64,000 nt of DNA from Luteococcus sp038433135 (GCF_038433135.1 NZ_JBCDMV010000003.1:1-64000), one strand, 5' to 3'; numbered from the stretch's first letter, positions 27,447 to 35,985 are shown. The notes: generated by a model from the sequence alone, not told the origin. A program made the numbers and translations.

Positions 27447-28892
27447 ATGACATCGCCGTCGGGAACCCAGCTGCACGAACTCTCCGCGCTGGAGGTGGCC
27501 GACGCGATCCGGGCCGGGGAAGTGACGGCGCTGGAGGTCACCGTCGACAGTCTGGAGCGGGCCGAGAAGCTGGGCGCGACGGTGGGCGCCTTCACCCATC
27601 TGGCCCACCAGCGGGCCCTGACCACCGCCGCCAGCCTGGACGCCAACCCCAGCCTGGCAAAGGGATCGCGGCTTCGCGGAGTGCCCTGCCCGATCAAGGA
27701 CCTGAGCATGGTGCGCGGGCTGCCCCTCCGCGCCGGATCGGCTGCGCTGGACGGTGACCCGGCGCCGGTGGACGACGGCATTGTGACCCTGCTGGCCGGC
27801 GCCGGCACGGTGATGACCGGCAAGACCAGCACCCCGGAATTCGGGCTGCCCTGCTACACCGAACCGGAGGGCCAGCCCGCCGCCCGCACCCCGTGGGACC
27901 TGAGCCGGGGCGCCGGGGGCTCATCCGGTGGCGCGGCGGCCGCGGTCAGCGCCGGGATCGTGCCGATCGCCCACGGTTCCGACGGCGGCGGCTCCATCCG
28001 GATTCCCGCGTCGTGCTGCGGGCTGGTGGGGCTGAAACCCAGCCGGGGAAGGGTTTCCCCGGGGCCGCACGGCGTCGACGGGGTGGCGCTGGCCAGCCAC
28101 GGCGTGCTCACCCGCACCGTCCGCGACACCGCCGCCGGTCTGGACGTGCTGAGTGGCCGCTGGCCGGGCGACCAGTACCTGCTGCCCGAGACACCCGGCG
28201 GTTTCCTGCAGGCACTGGACACCCCGCCGCCCAGCCTGCGGATCGGCCTGCTGACCACGCCCAGCAATGTGGACACCACGGTGCATCCAGCCTGTCTGCG
28301 TGCCGCCGAACGCGCCGCCCGGCTGCTGGAGGAGTTGGGGCACCACGTCGAGCAGGCCCCGTCGCCCTATGCGCCGGAGCGTTGGGCCGCGTTCATTGAT
28401 CTCTGGTCGGTGATGGCGCTCTCCGCGCCCGTTCCCGATGGGCGGGAGGGGCAGCTGCGCCCGCTGACCCGCTGGCTGCGGGGAAAGGGGCGCGAGGTGG
28501 CCGGAGTCGAGCACGCCCGGGCGTTGATGGAGACCCAACGGCTGACTCGCGAGGTGGCCACCACCTGGGCGGATTTCGACGTGGTCCTGACCCCGACGCT
28601 GGCCCAGCCGCCCGCCCTGGTCGGAGAGCTGCGGCACGACGATGATCCGGAGCGTGACTTCTGGCACCAGACCGCCTTCACCCCGTGGAGCAGCACCGCC
28701 AACCTGACCGGCCGCGCCTCGATCAGCCTGCCGCTGCATCGCGAGAGGATCGACGGCGTGGAGCTGCCGATCGGTGTGATGTTGACCGGGACGATGGGTG
28801 GCGACGAGATATTGCTTCGTCTGGCAGCCCAACTGGAAGCCGCCGATCCCTGGCCCCGCACCCCCATTCCGCCGGCCGGTCAGGGTGGATAA
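27447..28892 (+). CDS. Amidase signature family hydrolase
   Basis: A 481-residue amidase. The Ser-cisSer-Lys triad is visible as K84 in CPIKDLS, S159/S160 in GAGGSSGGAAA, and nucleophile S183 in GSDGGGSIRIPAS. It hydrolyses a small amide; it lacks GatB/GatC neighbours, so it is not the tRNA-amidating GatA. CAGAGT lies 7 nt before the ATG and no ribosome site is obvious, so the message may be leaderless. Its TAA overlaps the -10 of the next gene. Confidence 0.88.
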   Translation: MTSPSGTQLHELSALEVADAIRAGEVTALEVTVDSLERAEKLGATVGAFTHLAHQRALTTAASLDANPSLAKGSRLRGVPCPIKDLSMVRGLPLRAGSAALDGDPAPVDDGIVTLLAGAGTVMTGKTSTPEFGLPCYTEPEGQPAARTPWDLSRGAGGSSGGAAAAVSAGIVPIAHGSDGGGSIRIPASCCGLVGLKPSRGRVSPGPHGVDGVALASHGVLTRTVRDTAAGLDVLSGRWPGDQYLLPETPGGFLQALDTPPPSLRIGLLTTPSNVDTTVHPACLRAAERAARLLEELGHHVEQAPSPYAPERWAAFIDLWSVMALSAPVPDGREGQLRPLTRWLRGKGREVAGVEHARALMETQRLTREVATTWADFDVVLTPTLAQPPALVGELRHDDDPERDFWHQTAFTPWSSTANLTGRASISLPLHRERIDGVELPIGVMLTGTMGGDEILLRLAAQLEAADPWPRTPIPPAGQGG

Positions 28893-28895
28893 CAT
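28890..28895 (+). promoter_or_regulatory. -10 hexamer of the M20 dipeptidase gene
   Basis: TAACAT begins in the TAA stop of the amidase gene and lies 6 nt before ATG 28902. Confidence 0.6.
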
Positions 28896-28901
28896 CGGCT
28901 C

Positions 28902-30245
28902 ATGAGCCTTGATGAAGCCGCACTCCGTTCCGCCGTCGACGCCGTCCTTCCCCGGATGAGGGAAGACCTGGACAAGCTGATCCAGATCGAGTCGATCAGC
29001 TCCCTGCCGGAGAAGGCCGACGAGGTGCGCCGCAGCGCCGACACCGTCGCCGACATGCTGCGCGAACTGGGTTGCCCCGACGTGAAGGTGGTGCAGGAGG
29101 GCGGTCAGCCCGCCGTCATTGCCCACTTCCCGGCTCCGGAGGGTCAGCCGACGATCTGCCTCTACTCGCACCATGACGTGCAGCCCACGGGTGATGTGTC
29201 CCTGTGGAGCACTGAACCCTTCGAGCCCACCGAGCGCGACGGGCGTCTCTACGCCCGCGGCGCCAATGATGACAAGGCGGGTGTCGCGGTGCACCTGGCT
29301 GCGCTGCGTGCCTTCGACGGCAAGCCCCCGGTGGGCGTGACCCTGTTCATCGAGGGCGAGGAGGAGATCGGCTCCCCGAGCCTGGCCCGCCTGATCGAGA
29401 AGTACCACGACGAGCTGGTCAGCGATGTCTTCGTGATTTGTGACGCCACCAACTGGGAGGCCGGCCAGCCGTCCTTCACCACCACCCTGCGCGGCGTCTG
29501 CGACTGCGTGGTGGAGCTTCGCACTTTGGACCACGCGCTGCACTCCGGCGGCTTCGGCGGCGTCGTGCCCGACGCGCTGACCGCGATGTGCCGGCTGCTG
29601 GCCACCCTGCACGACGAGCAGGGCAATGTCGCCATCGAGGGGCTGAAGAGCGCCGACGCGCCCGCACTGGACTACCCGGAGGACCGGCTGCGCAAGGAGA
29701 CCGGCGTGCTGGACGGTGTGCAGTGGATCGGCGACGGCTCCGCCGTCAGCCGGTTGTGGACCAAGCCGTCCTGCACCGTGTTGGCGATCGACTGCACCCG
29801 GGTGGCCGACGCCTCCAATACCCTGGCCCCGGTGGCCCGCGCCAAGGTGAGCGTGCGGGTGGCCCCCGGTGACAGCTCCGCCTCCGCCCTGGACGCCCTG
29901 GCCAAGCATCTGGAGAGCCACGCCCCGTGGGGCGCACGGGTCACCGTCACCAAGGGAGAGACCGGCGATCCCGGCGTCGTGCCCTTCGAAGGTCCGCTGG
30001 CGGAGCTGGCCCAGGGCGCCTTCCGCGACGCCTGGGAGGGTGTCGAGCCGGTGCAGGTGGGTTGTGGCGGCTCCATCCCGATGATCGCCGACTTCCAGCA
30101 GGCCTTCCCCACCTCGCAGGTGCTGGTCACCGCCGTCGCCGACCCCGACGGCCGTCCGCACGGCATCGACGAGTCACAGGACATCAACGACCTGGAGAAG
30201 GCCTGCCTGGCCGAGGCGCTGCTGCTGGCCCGTCTGGCCCGCTGA
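28902..30245 (+). CDS. M20-family dipeptidase
   Basis: A 447-residue zinc dipeptidase of the M20/M25/M40 family. YSHHDVQPTGDVSLW carries the first metal histidine and catalytic aspartate, LYARGANDDKAGV the bridging aspartate, and IEGEEEIGSP the catalytic/metal glutamates. A dimerisation domain occupies about residues 190-320. It probably cleaves dipeptides such as beta-Ala or D-amino-acid peptides; exact specificity is unknown. A hairpin with a T-run follows. Confidence 0.92.
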   Translation: MSLDEAALRSAVDAVLPRMREDLDKLIQIESISSLPEKADEVRRSADTVADMLRELGCPDVKVVQEGGQPAVIAHFPAPEGQPTICLYSHHDVQPTGDVSLWSTEPFEPTERDGRLYARGANDDKAGVAVHLAALRAFDGKPPVGVTLFIEGEEEIGSPSLARLIEKYHDELVSDVFVICDATNWEAGQPSFTTTLRGVCDCVVELRTLDHALHSGGFGGVVPDALTAMCRLLATLHDEQGNVAIEGLKSADAPALDYPEDRLRKETGVLDGVQWIGDGSAVSRLWTKPSCTVLAIDCTRVADASNTLAPVARAKVSVRVAPGDSSASALDALAKHLESHAPWGARVTVTKGETGDPGVVPFEGPLAELAQGAFRDAWEGVEPVQVGCGGSIPMIADFQQAFPTSQVLVTAVADPDGRPHGIDESQDINDLEKACLAEALLLARLAR

Positions 30246-30257
30246 CTCCAATTTTCC

Positions 30258-30298
30258 CGACGTGGATCTGGCCCCCGACTGGTGCCGGGTCCACGTCG
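30258..30298 (+). terminator. Hairpin terminator after the dipeptidase
   Basis: CGACGTGG (30258-30265) pairs with CCACGTCG (30291-30298), followed by CCTTTT. Confidence 0.75.
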
Positions 30299-30324
30299 CC
30301 TTTTGGTGACGATGGACCGACGGG

Positions 30325-30741
30325 TCACACCTCGACGATGTGGATCAGTTCTTCCAGACCGACGAAGTCATCCGGGTTGCGCGTGACCAGAACCAGGTCA
30401 TTGGCGAGTGCCGTGGCGGCGATGAGCAGATCTGCGAACCGGCCGCGTGGGCGTCGTCCGATGGCCGTGACGGCGACATGGACCCGGGCGTAGGCACGCG
30501 CTTCCAGCACGCCGAAGGGGATCGGGTCGAAGGTGGCCTCGACATGTTGCAGTCGGAGCTGACGTCGTATTCGCTCGTCCTCATCCTGTGTGGCGGCCGG
30601 CCCGGCGCACAGTTCGGCCAGGGTGACGGCGGCGATGGTCACCTCGGCGGGGAGCGTGTCTGGTTCCAAGCGGTCGAGATCGATCAATGCCGAGGTGTCG
30701 AGCAGACCGCGCGAGGGCTTGTCAGGAACGATCGGGGACAC
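30325..30741 (-). CDS. vapC: PIN-domain toxin, VapC-type
   Basis: A 138-residue PIN-domain ribonuclease, toxin of a type II pair. Acidic residues expected for the Mg-binding site are in GLLDTSALIDL (N-terminus), TLAELCAGP, and FADLLIAATALANDLVLVTRNPDDF. GTG 30741 is chosen: it gives the usual VapC length and overlaps the antitoxin gene by 20 bp, with no separate ribosome site, so translation is probably coupled to the antitoxin. Target RNA unknown. Confidence 0.85.
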   Translation of the reverse strand: MSPIVPDKPSRGLLDTSALIDLDRLEPDTLPAEVTIAAVTLAELCAGPAATQDEDERIRRQLRLQHVEATFDPIPFGVLEARAYARVHVAVTAIGRRPRGRFADLLIAATALANDLVLVTRNPDDFVGLEELIHIVEV

Positions 30742-30976
30742 CCTGATCCACCGCCTCATCCAGGTCGGCGCGCAGCTGTGCCCAGTCGACCGGCGGGGCA
30801 CCCTTCATCAGGGCCACCGCGGTGCGAGCATCCACGAATCGACGTCGATGCAGCGGTCGCAGCTCCGCCACGGGCTGGCCATTGCTGGTCACCTCGAAAT
30901 TCTTCCCCTCGGCCACGGCCCGCATGATCCGGCCACTCTCATTGCGTAGCTCGCGCTGGCTGATGCTCTCGGTCAT
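30722..30976 (-). CDS. Phd/YefM-type antitoxin
   Basis: An 84-residue antitoxin paired with the PIN toxin. SISQRELRNESGRIMRAVAEG followed by FEVTSNGQPVAELRPL is the Phd/YefM (prevent-host-death) DNA-binding fold; the acidic C-terminus (DWAQLRADLDEAVDQG) should wrap the toxin. It lies upstream of the toxin, as is usual, and probably autorepresses the operon. Confidence 0.88.
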   Translation of the reverse strand: MTESISQRELRNESGRIMRAVAEGKNFEVTSNGQPVAELRPLHRRRFVDARTAVALMKGAPPVDWAQLRADLDEAVDQGVPDRS

Positions 30977-30982
30977 GCCACC

Positions 30983-30988
30983 AGCGTA
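30983..30988 (-). promoter_or_regulatory. -10 hexamer of the toxin-antitoxin operon
   Basis: TACGCT on the minus strand, 6 nt before the antitoxin ATG 30976. Confidence 0.6.
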
Positions 30989-31030
30989 GCGCGGTGTGCT
31001 ACAAGGCCTGGGGTGGTCCGGACCGCCACG

Positions 31031-31060
31031 GCCGGGACATGACTGATCAGCGCGTCCCTA
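31031..31060. repeat. 30-bp motif upstream of the DUF1992 gene, shared with 19776-19805
   Basis: 28 of 30 bases match the copy upstream of pepN. Its last two bases are the first two of the TATCAT -10 of the DUF1992 gene, so a bound protein would block or recruit polymerase there. Confidence 0.6.
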
Positions 31061-31064
31061 TCAT
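31059..31064 (+). promoter_or_regulatory. -10 hexamer of the DUF1992 gene
   Basis: TATCAT, 6 nt before ATG 31071. Confidence 0.6.
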
Positions 31065-31070
31065 GGGCAC

Positions 31071-31469
31071 ATGCCCGACGAACCGCTTGTCTTCGAGAGC
31101 TGGATTGACCGGCAGATCCGGGAGGCCACCGAGCGGGGCGAGTTCAACAACCTGCCCGGCCAGGGCAAGCCGCTGACGGACTTGGGGCGCCCCGGCGAGG
31201 ACCCGGACTGGTGGGCCCGACGCAAGCTGGCCAAGGAAGACCTGGCCGGCGCCATGCCCGGGCCGTTGGCGGTGCGTCGGGAGAAGCAGGACATCCTGGA
31301 GACCTTGGCCGACGTGCGCGACGAGGCCACCGCCCGCGCCATCGTCGAGGACCTCAATGCCCGGATCAAACAGACGAACCTGACACCCATCGCCGGGCGC
31401 ACCATCATCACCGGTCTGCTGGACGTGGAGCAGGTGTTGGAGCAGTGGTGCTCTGGTCGCGGCCACTAA
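31071..31469 (+). CDS. DUF1992 (DnaJ-homologue subfamily) protein
   Basis: A 132-residue protein. The N-terminal FESWIDRQIREATERGEFNNLPGQGKPL is the DUF1992 signature; the domain is also found in DnaJC28-type proteins, but no J domain is present here. Function is unknown. It lies alone between the toxin-antitoxin pair (divergent) and purF, and its promoter carries the 30-bp motif shared with pepN. Confidence 0.85.
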   Translation: MPDEPLVFESWIDRQIREATERGEFNNLPGQGKPLTDLGRPGEDPDWWARRKLAKEDLAGAMPGPLAVRREKQDILETLADVRDEATARAIVEDLNARIKQTNLTPIAGRTIITGLLDVEQVLEQWCSGRGH

Positions 31470-31563
31470 CCAGCTTGAGCGCCACCAGCGCCGCCATCAG
31501 GGCGGTCACTGCTCGTGCGGTTGCTGGCAGTGCCGCAGGGGGACGGTCCGTGTCTACCCGCGA

Positions 31564-31569
31564 TAGGCT
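31564..31569 (+). promoter_or_regulatory. -10 hexamer of purF
   Basis: TAGGCT, 7 nt before GTG 31577; this placement decides the start. Confidence 0.6.
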
Positions 31570-31576
31570 GACTGTC

Positions 31577-33067
31577 GTGCCACTTCGCCCCGATGGACTC
31601 CTCACCCATGAGCTCGACCCGCACGACCGAGGGCCGCAGGATGCCTGCGGCGTCTTCGGCGTCCACGCTCCCGGGCAGGAGGTGGCGAAGCTCACCTACT
31701 TCGGCCTGTTCGCGCTGCAGCACCGGGGCCAGGAGTCGGCCGGAATCGCCGTCAGCAATGGCAATCGGATCATGGTCTTCAAGGACATGGGCCTGGTCAG
31801 CCAGGTCTTCGACGAGCCGACGCTGAACACCCTGCAGGGCGGTCTGGCCGTCGGGCACACCCGGTACTCCACCACCGGCGCCAGCATCTGGGGCAATGCG
31901 CAGCCCACTCTGGCCGCCACTCGCGACGGTTCGCTGGCGCTGTGCCACAACGGCAACCTGACCAACACCGACGAGCTGGAGGCCCTGTTGGGCGAGCGGA
32001 TCGGCGACGACAAGGTGCCGCACAAGAAGCGGATGGACTCCTCGTCGGACACCATGATCCTGTCCGCGTTGTTGGCCAGCTACGACGACTGCAACCTGGA
32101 GGAGGCGGCGCTGGAGGTGCTGCCCAAGCTGCGCGGCGCCTTCTGCCTGACCTTCATGGACGAGCAGACCCTCTACGCCGCGCGCGATCCTCAGGGCATC
32201 CGGCCGTTGGCGCTGGGGCAGCTGCCCGACGGCGCGGGCGTCGTGGTGGCCTCGGAGACCGCCGCGCTGGACATCGTCGGCGCCACCTTCCTGCGCGACG
32301 TCGAGCCGGGTGAGCTGGTCACCATCACCGCCGACGGCACCATCAGCTCGCAGCGTTTCGCCGAGGCCAAGCCGAAGCACTGCCTGTTCGAGTACGTCTA
32401 CCTCTCCCGCCCCGACACCCTGCTGCAGGGCCGACGGATCCACAATGTGCGGGTCAAGATCGGCAAGCTGCTGGCCAAGGAATGCCCCGTCGAGGCGGAC
32501 CTGGTGATCCCCACCCCGGAGTCCGGGATCCCCGCCGCCATTGGTTTCGCCGCCGGGTCCGGGATTCCCTACGGCCTGGGCCTGGTGCGCAATGCCTACG
32601 TCGGCCGCACCTTCATCCAGCCGTCGAACACGATGCGCCAGATGGGCATCCGGATGAAGCTCAACCCGCTGCCCGACGTCGTGGCGGGCAAGCGGATCGT
32701 GGTGGTTGACGACACCATCGTGCGCGGCAACACCCAGCGCCAGGTGGTGGCGATGTTGCGCCATGCCGGCGCCAAGGAGGTGCACGTGCGGATCTCCGCG
32801 CCGCCGGTGGAGTGGCCGTGCTTCTACGGCATCGACTTCGCCACCCGCGACGAGCTGATCGCCCCCGGGATGACCATCGACGAGATCGCCGAGTCGATCG
32901 GCGCCGACTCCCTGGGCCACATCTCCCTGGATGGGCTGATCAGGGCCACCCACGTCACGAAGGACAACCTCTGCCGCGCCTGCTTCGACGGCGAGTACCC
33001 GGTGGGCCCGCAGGACCTGCCCCTGGAAGACCTCAAGAATGCTCCCCTCAAGAAGAAGGAATGCTGA
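31577..33067 (+). CDS. purF: Amidophosphoribosyltransferase
   Basis: A 496-residue PurF catalysing the committed step of purine synthesis (PRPP plus glutamine to phosphoribosylamine). C24 in PQDACGVFGV is the N-terminal nucleophile after loss of a short propeptide, and HRGQESAGIA follows. The PRTase loop is VVVVDDTIVRGNTQ around residue 375, and cysteines consistent with the Fe-S-type enzyme are present (ACGVFG, NLCRACFDGEYP). The open frame extends upstream, but the GTG fits both the propeptide length and the -10. Its TGA overlaps the purM ATG. Confidence 0.95.
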   Translation: MPLRPDGLLTHELDPHDRGPQDACGVFGVHAPGQEVAKLTYFGLFALQHRGQESAGIAVSNGNRIMVFKDMGLVSQVFDEPTLNTLQGGLAVGHTRYSTTGASIWGNAQPTLAATRDGSLALCHNGNLTNTDELEALLGERIGDDKVPHKKRMDSSSDTMILSALLASYDDCNLEEAALEVLPKLRGAFCLTFMDEQTLYAARDPQGIRPLALGQLPDGAGVVVASETAALDIVGATFLRDVEPGELVTITADGTISSQRFAEAKPKHCLFEYVYLSRPDTLLQGRRIHNVRVKIGKLLAKECPVEADLVIPTPESGIPAAIGFAAGSGIPYGLGLVRNAYVGRTFIQPSNTMRQMGIRMKLNPLPDVVAGKRIVVVDDTIVRGNTQRQVVAMLRHAGAKEVHVRISAPPVEWPCFYGIDFATRDELIAPGMTIDEIAESIGADSLGHISLDGLIRATHVTKDNLCRACFDGEYPVGPQDLPLEDLKNAPLKKKEC

Positions 33068-34131
33068 TGAGTCAGTCCGCCTACGCCCGCGCCGGCGTCG
33101 ACATCGAGGCCGGTGACCGCGCGGTCGAGCTGATGAAGGCGCACGTCGCCCGCACCAAGCGCCCCGAGGTGCTCGGTGGCCTGGGTGGCTTCGCCGGTTT
33201 CTTCGACGCGAGCGCCTTCAAGAACTACGAGCACCCGGTGCTGGCCACCTCCACCGACGGCGTCGGCACCAAGGTGGCCATCGCCCAGGCCATGGACACC
33301 CACGACACCATCGGCTTCGACCTGATGGGCATGCTGGTCGACGACCTGGTGGTCTGCGGCGCGGAGCCGCTCTTCGTCACCGACTACATCGCCTGCGGAA
33401 AGGTGGTTCCCGAGCGGATCGCGGACATCGTCAAGGGCATCGCCGCGGCCGCCGAGGTGGCGGGTTGCTCGCTGTTGGGCGGCGAGACCGCCGAACACCC
33501 CGGCCTGCTCGGCCCCGACGAGTATGACATCGCCGGCGCCACCACGGGCGTGGTCGAGAAGTCCAAGATCCTTGGCGCCGAGCGGATCGTCGTCGGTGAT
33601 GTGGTGCTGGCCATGGCCAGCTCCGGCCTGCACTCCAACGGCTATTCGCTGGTGCGCCAGGTGCTGCTGAACGACGCCGGCTGGGCGCTGGACCGCGACG
33701 TCCCCGAGCTGGGCGGCACGCTCGGCGAGACCCTGCTGACCCCGACGAAGGTCTACGCGCTGGACGTGCTGGAGCTGATCAAGGCCACCGAGGTGCACGC
33801 CATGAGCCACATCACCGGCGGTGGCCTGGCCAACAACCTGGCCCGGGTGATCCCCGATCACCTCACCGTCACCCTGGAGCGCTCCTCCTGGACGCCGCCC
33901 GCCATCTTCCAGCTGGTGCAGCAGGTGGGCAAGGTCAGCCAGGCGGACATCGAGGCGACGCTGAACATGGGCGTCGGCATGGTGGCCGTCCTGCCGGAGG
34001 CCTCGTTGAACACCGCCCAGGCCGCCCTGGATGCCCGCGGAGTGAGCAACTGGGTTGTGGGCCGGGTCGCGGATGGAACGCCTGACCAGCCGCGGGTCAG
34101 CATGGTGGGTGAGCACCCGATCGCTGGCTGA
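33067..34131 (+). CDS. purM: Phosphoribosylformylglycinamidine cyclo-ligase
   Basis: AIR synthetase, 354 residues, closing the imidazole ring. STDGVGTKVAIAQ and FDLMGMLVDDLVVCGAEPLF are the ATP/substrate motifs, with LLGGETAEHPG and the MASSGLHSNGYSLVR signature further on. ATG 33067 overlaps the purF stop by one base and has AGGA 6 nt upstream; ATG 33061 would abut the ribosome site. A strong terminator follows. Confidence 0.95.
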   Translation: MSQSAYARAGVDIEAGDRAVELMKAHVARTKRPEVLGGLGGFAGFFDASAFKNYEHPVLATSTDGVGTKVAIAQAMDTHDTIGFDLMGMLVDDLVVCGAEPLFVTDYIACGKVVPERIADIVKGIAAAAEVAGCSLLGGETAEHPGLLGPDEYDIAGATTGVVEKSKILGAERIVVGDVVLAMASSGLHSNGYSLVRQVLLNDAGWALDRDVPELGGTLGETLLTPTKVYALDVLELIKATEVHAMSHITGGGLANNLARVIPDHLTVTLERSSWTPPAIFQLVQQVGKVSQADIEATLNMGVGMVAVLPEASLNTAQAALDARGVSNWVVGRVADGTPDQPRVSMVGEHPIAG

Positions 34132-34152
34132 CCAGCACTCCCGAGACAACGG

Positions 34153-34192
34153 CAGCCGTCGAGGGCCCAGATCGCTGGGTCTTCGACGGCTG
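34153..34192 (+). terminator. Rho-independent terminator after purM
   Basis: Arms starting CAGCCGTCGA and ending TCGACGGCTG, with an inner CCCAG/CTGGG pair and ATCG loop, followed by TGTCTTTT. Confidence 0.9.
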
Positions 34193-34221
34193 TGTCTTTT
34201 GGAAGCTCCCGACAAGTTCGG

Positions 34222-34227
34222 TAGCCT
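34222..34227 (+). promoter_or_regulatory. Probable -10 of the DUF3073 gene
   Basis: TAGCCT, 73 nt before the start codon, leaving a real leader in contrast to the many leaderless genes here. Confidence 0.4.
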
Positions 34228-34299
34228 GTGTTTCACGAAAGTTTGAACACACATGCCGCGGTAAAGCCGCGAGGGACAAAGCGAGGGGGTCGACCCGAT

Positions 34300-34530
34300 A
34301 TGGGGCGCGGCCGTGCAAAGGCGAAGCAGACCAAGGTGGCAAGGGATCTGAAGTATCGCCCGGTCAACATGGATGTGGCATCTCTTGAGCGAGAGCTCGG
34401 GATCAAGAGCCCGTCTTCGAACAACCACGAGGACGAGCTGGACGACCAGTATGCGGAGCTTGCTGCCGCCTACGGCGTCGATGTCGACGAGTACGGCGAC
34501 GATGATGAGGATCCTCGCCGAGTCGGTTGA
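34300..34530 (+). CDS. DUF3073 small protein
   Basis: A 76-residue actinobacterial protein of unknown function. The basic N-terminus MGRGRAKAKQTKVARDLKYR is the family signature, and the C-terminus is strongly acidic (DVDEYGDDDEDP). Small size and opposite charge halves suggest an RNA- or ribosome-associated role, but this is a guess. ATG 34300 has a GAGGGGG ribosome site. It sits downstream of purM as in many actinobacteria. Confidence 0.85.
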   Translation: MGRGRAKAKQTKVARDLKYRPVNMDVASLERELGIKSPSSNNHEDELDDQYAELAAAYGVDVDEYGDDDEDPRRVG

Positions 34531-34536
34531 CCTCTC

Positions 34537-35511
34537 GTGACCCGGCAGTGGGACGGCGACCGTCTGCTGGCCGGGTATGAGTGCCTGACCATTCCACTTC
34601 CGCTGGCTGTGCCCGCTCCGGGTGAGCCAGCGGATGGTGCTGCGCTCGTCGGTACGCTGGTACGACGACGCGCGGCGGGGCAAGCCCCGCGGCGAGCTCG
34701 CGCAATGCTCTACCTGCACGGCTGGAATGACTACTTCTTCCAGACCCACCTGGCCGACGTCGTGGACGCCATGGGCCTTGACTTCCATGCCCTGGAGCTG
34801 CGCCGCTATGGCCGCAGTCTGGACGACGGGCAGTTGGCGGGCTTCATCACCGATCTGGACGAGTACTTCCAGGAGCTGGATGCGGCGCTGGACGTGCTGC
34901 GTGAGGACTATTCCGAGGTGTGCCTGATGGGCCACTCCACGGGCGGTCTGGTGGCCGCGCTGTGGGCGGATGCCCGACCCGGTGAGATCTCCGGCCTGGT
35001 GCTGAACTCGCCCTGGCTGGATCTGCAGGGTTCGCCGCTGCTGCGCGCCGTCACCGCGCCCGTGCTGCAGCGGCTCAGCACCAGCTATCCGACCACGGTG
35101 CTGCCCCTGCCCAACAACGGCCTCTATGCCCGCACCATCGATGCGTCGCTCGGCGGGGAGTGGAGCATGGAGCAGCGGCTCAAGGGCACCAACGCCTTCC
35201 AGGTTCGGGTGGGCTGGCTGGCGGCCATCCTGGCTGGCCACGAGCGCGTCGCGGAGGGTCTGGCGGTTGATTGCCCCGTCCTGGTGATGACGAGCGCCAG
35301 AAGCGACTTCCGCCGCACCTGGGACGAGTCCCTGAAGCGGGCCGACGCGGTGCTGGACGTCGAGAAGATCGCCGCCAAGGCGGTGCGGTTGGGGCCGCAC
35401 GTCACCACCGTCCGGATCGACGGTGGGCTGCATGACCTGGCGCTCTCCGCCCCCGAGGTGCGGGAGCGTTACTTCGACGAGATTGCCCGCTGGGCCGGCG
35501 CCTACCTGTAG
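34537..35511 (+). CDS. Alpha/beta hydrolase (serine aminopeptidase S33-like)
   Basis: A 324-residue cytoplasmic hydrolase. The nucleophile elbow GHSTGG (132-137) carries S134; a late aspartate (DFRRTWDES region) and histidine (GGLHDLALS) complete a plausible triad. MLYLHGWNDYFFQ supplies the HG oxyanion motif. It resembles monoacylglycerol lipase/lysophospholipase-like S33 proteins; the substrate is unknown. GTG 34537 lies 6 bp after the DUF3073 stop with no ribosome site of its own, so expression may depend on translation of the upstream gene. Confidence 0.8.
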   Translation: MTRQWDGDRLLAGYECLTIPLPLAVPAPGEPADGAALVGTLVRRRAAGQAPRRARAMLYLHGWNDYFFQTHLADVVDAMGLDFHALELRRYGRSLDDGQLAGFITDLDEYFQELDAALDVLREDYSEVCLMGHSTGGLVAALWADARPGEISGLVLNSPWLDLQGSPLLRAVTAPVLQRLSTSYPTTVLPLPNNGLYARTIDASLGGEWSMEQRLKGTNAFQVRVGWLAAILAGHERVAEGLAVDCPVLVMTSARSDFRRTWDESLKRADAVLDVEKIAAKAVRLGPHVTTVRIDGGLHDLALSAPEVRERYFDEIARWAGAYL

Positions 35512-35575
35512 GGGTGATCAACCCGGTGGTGAAGCCCGCCGAGGCTCCGGACGGGGCCACCTCGACCCCGGTAGC

Positions 35576-35650
35576 GCACTGTGACCCCAGCGGTGGTGCC
35601 CCCGACCCCGGAGTGCGGGGGTCGGGGTGCCCTGGGTGGGGTCACAGTGC
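35576..35650. repeat. 75-bp nested inverted repeat after the hydrolase gene
   Basis: Outer perfect 14-bp arms GCACTGTGACCCCA (35576-35589) and complement (35637-35650) enclose an inner 10-bp pair CCCCGACCCC / GGGGTCGGGG. The gap 35512-35734 holds no gene that I can see. A terminator role for the upstream gene is plausible although no T-run follows. Confidence 0.6.
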
Positions 35651-35734
35651 TCCCAGGGGGTCGTAGTGCTCTCTGGGGGTGGCAGCGCGCGGGGCAAGCC
35701 GGTTCGAGGGCTCACGCGCCCCAGAACCAGAAAA

Positions 35735-35764
35735 AACCCGCTCCTCGGATGAGGAACGGGCTTG
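35735..35764 (-). terminator. Terminator of tRNA-Phe
   Basis: A GAGGAACGGG / CCCGCTCCTC-type stem with GGAT loop, followed on the minus strand by GGTTTTTT. Confidence 0.8.
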
Positions 35765-35766
35765 CG

Positions 35767-35843
35767 TGGTGGCCAGGACCGGGATCGAACCGGTGACCTT
35801 TCACTTTTCAGGCGAACGCTGCTACCAGCTGAGCTACCTGGCC
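35767..35843 (-). tRNA. tRNA-Phe (GAA)
   Basis: The acceptor GGCCAGG pairs with CCTGGCC. The D-arm has TAGCTCAGCTGG, the anticodon loop reads CTGAAAA (anticodon GAA) and the T-arm GGTTCGATCC. The 3' CCA is encoded (35767-35769). Confidence 0.95.
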
Positions 35844-35850
35844 AAGCGTC

Positions 35851-35875
35851 GAAGGAGAAGTGGAAGCTCTCCTTC
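35851..35875. other. Small hairpin between tRNA-Asp and tRNA-Phe
   Basis: GAAGGAGA and TCTCCTTC flank a 9-nt loop. It could be a processing signal. Confidence 0.4.
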
Positions 35876-35881
35876 AACACA

Positions 35882-35909
35882 AAAGCGGTGATGCGAACAT
35901 CACCGCTTT
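35882..35909 (-). terminator. Perfect 12-bp hairpin after tRNA-Asp
   Basis: AAAGCGGTGATG and CATCACCGCTTT with a 4-nt loop; TTTTGTGTT follows on the minus strand. It may partially terminate the Asp-Phe transcript. Confidence 0.75.
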
Positions 35910-35911
35910 CG

Positions 35912-35985
35912 CGACCCCGACGGGACTCGAACCCGCGACCTCCGCCGTGACAGGGCGGCGCGCTAACCAACTGCGCTACGGGGCC
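35912..35985 (-). tRNA. tRNA-Asp (GTC)
   Basis: Acceptor GGCCCCG with CGGGGTC (one G-U pair), D-arm TAGCGCAGTTGG, anticodon loop CTGTCAC giving GTC, T-arm GGTTCGAGTCC, discriminator G. Unlike the other three tRNAs here, CCA is not encoded (CGA follows). Confidence 0.95.
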
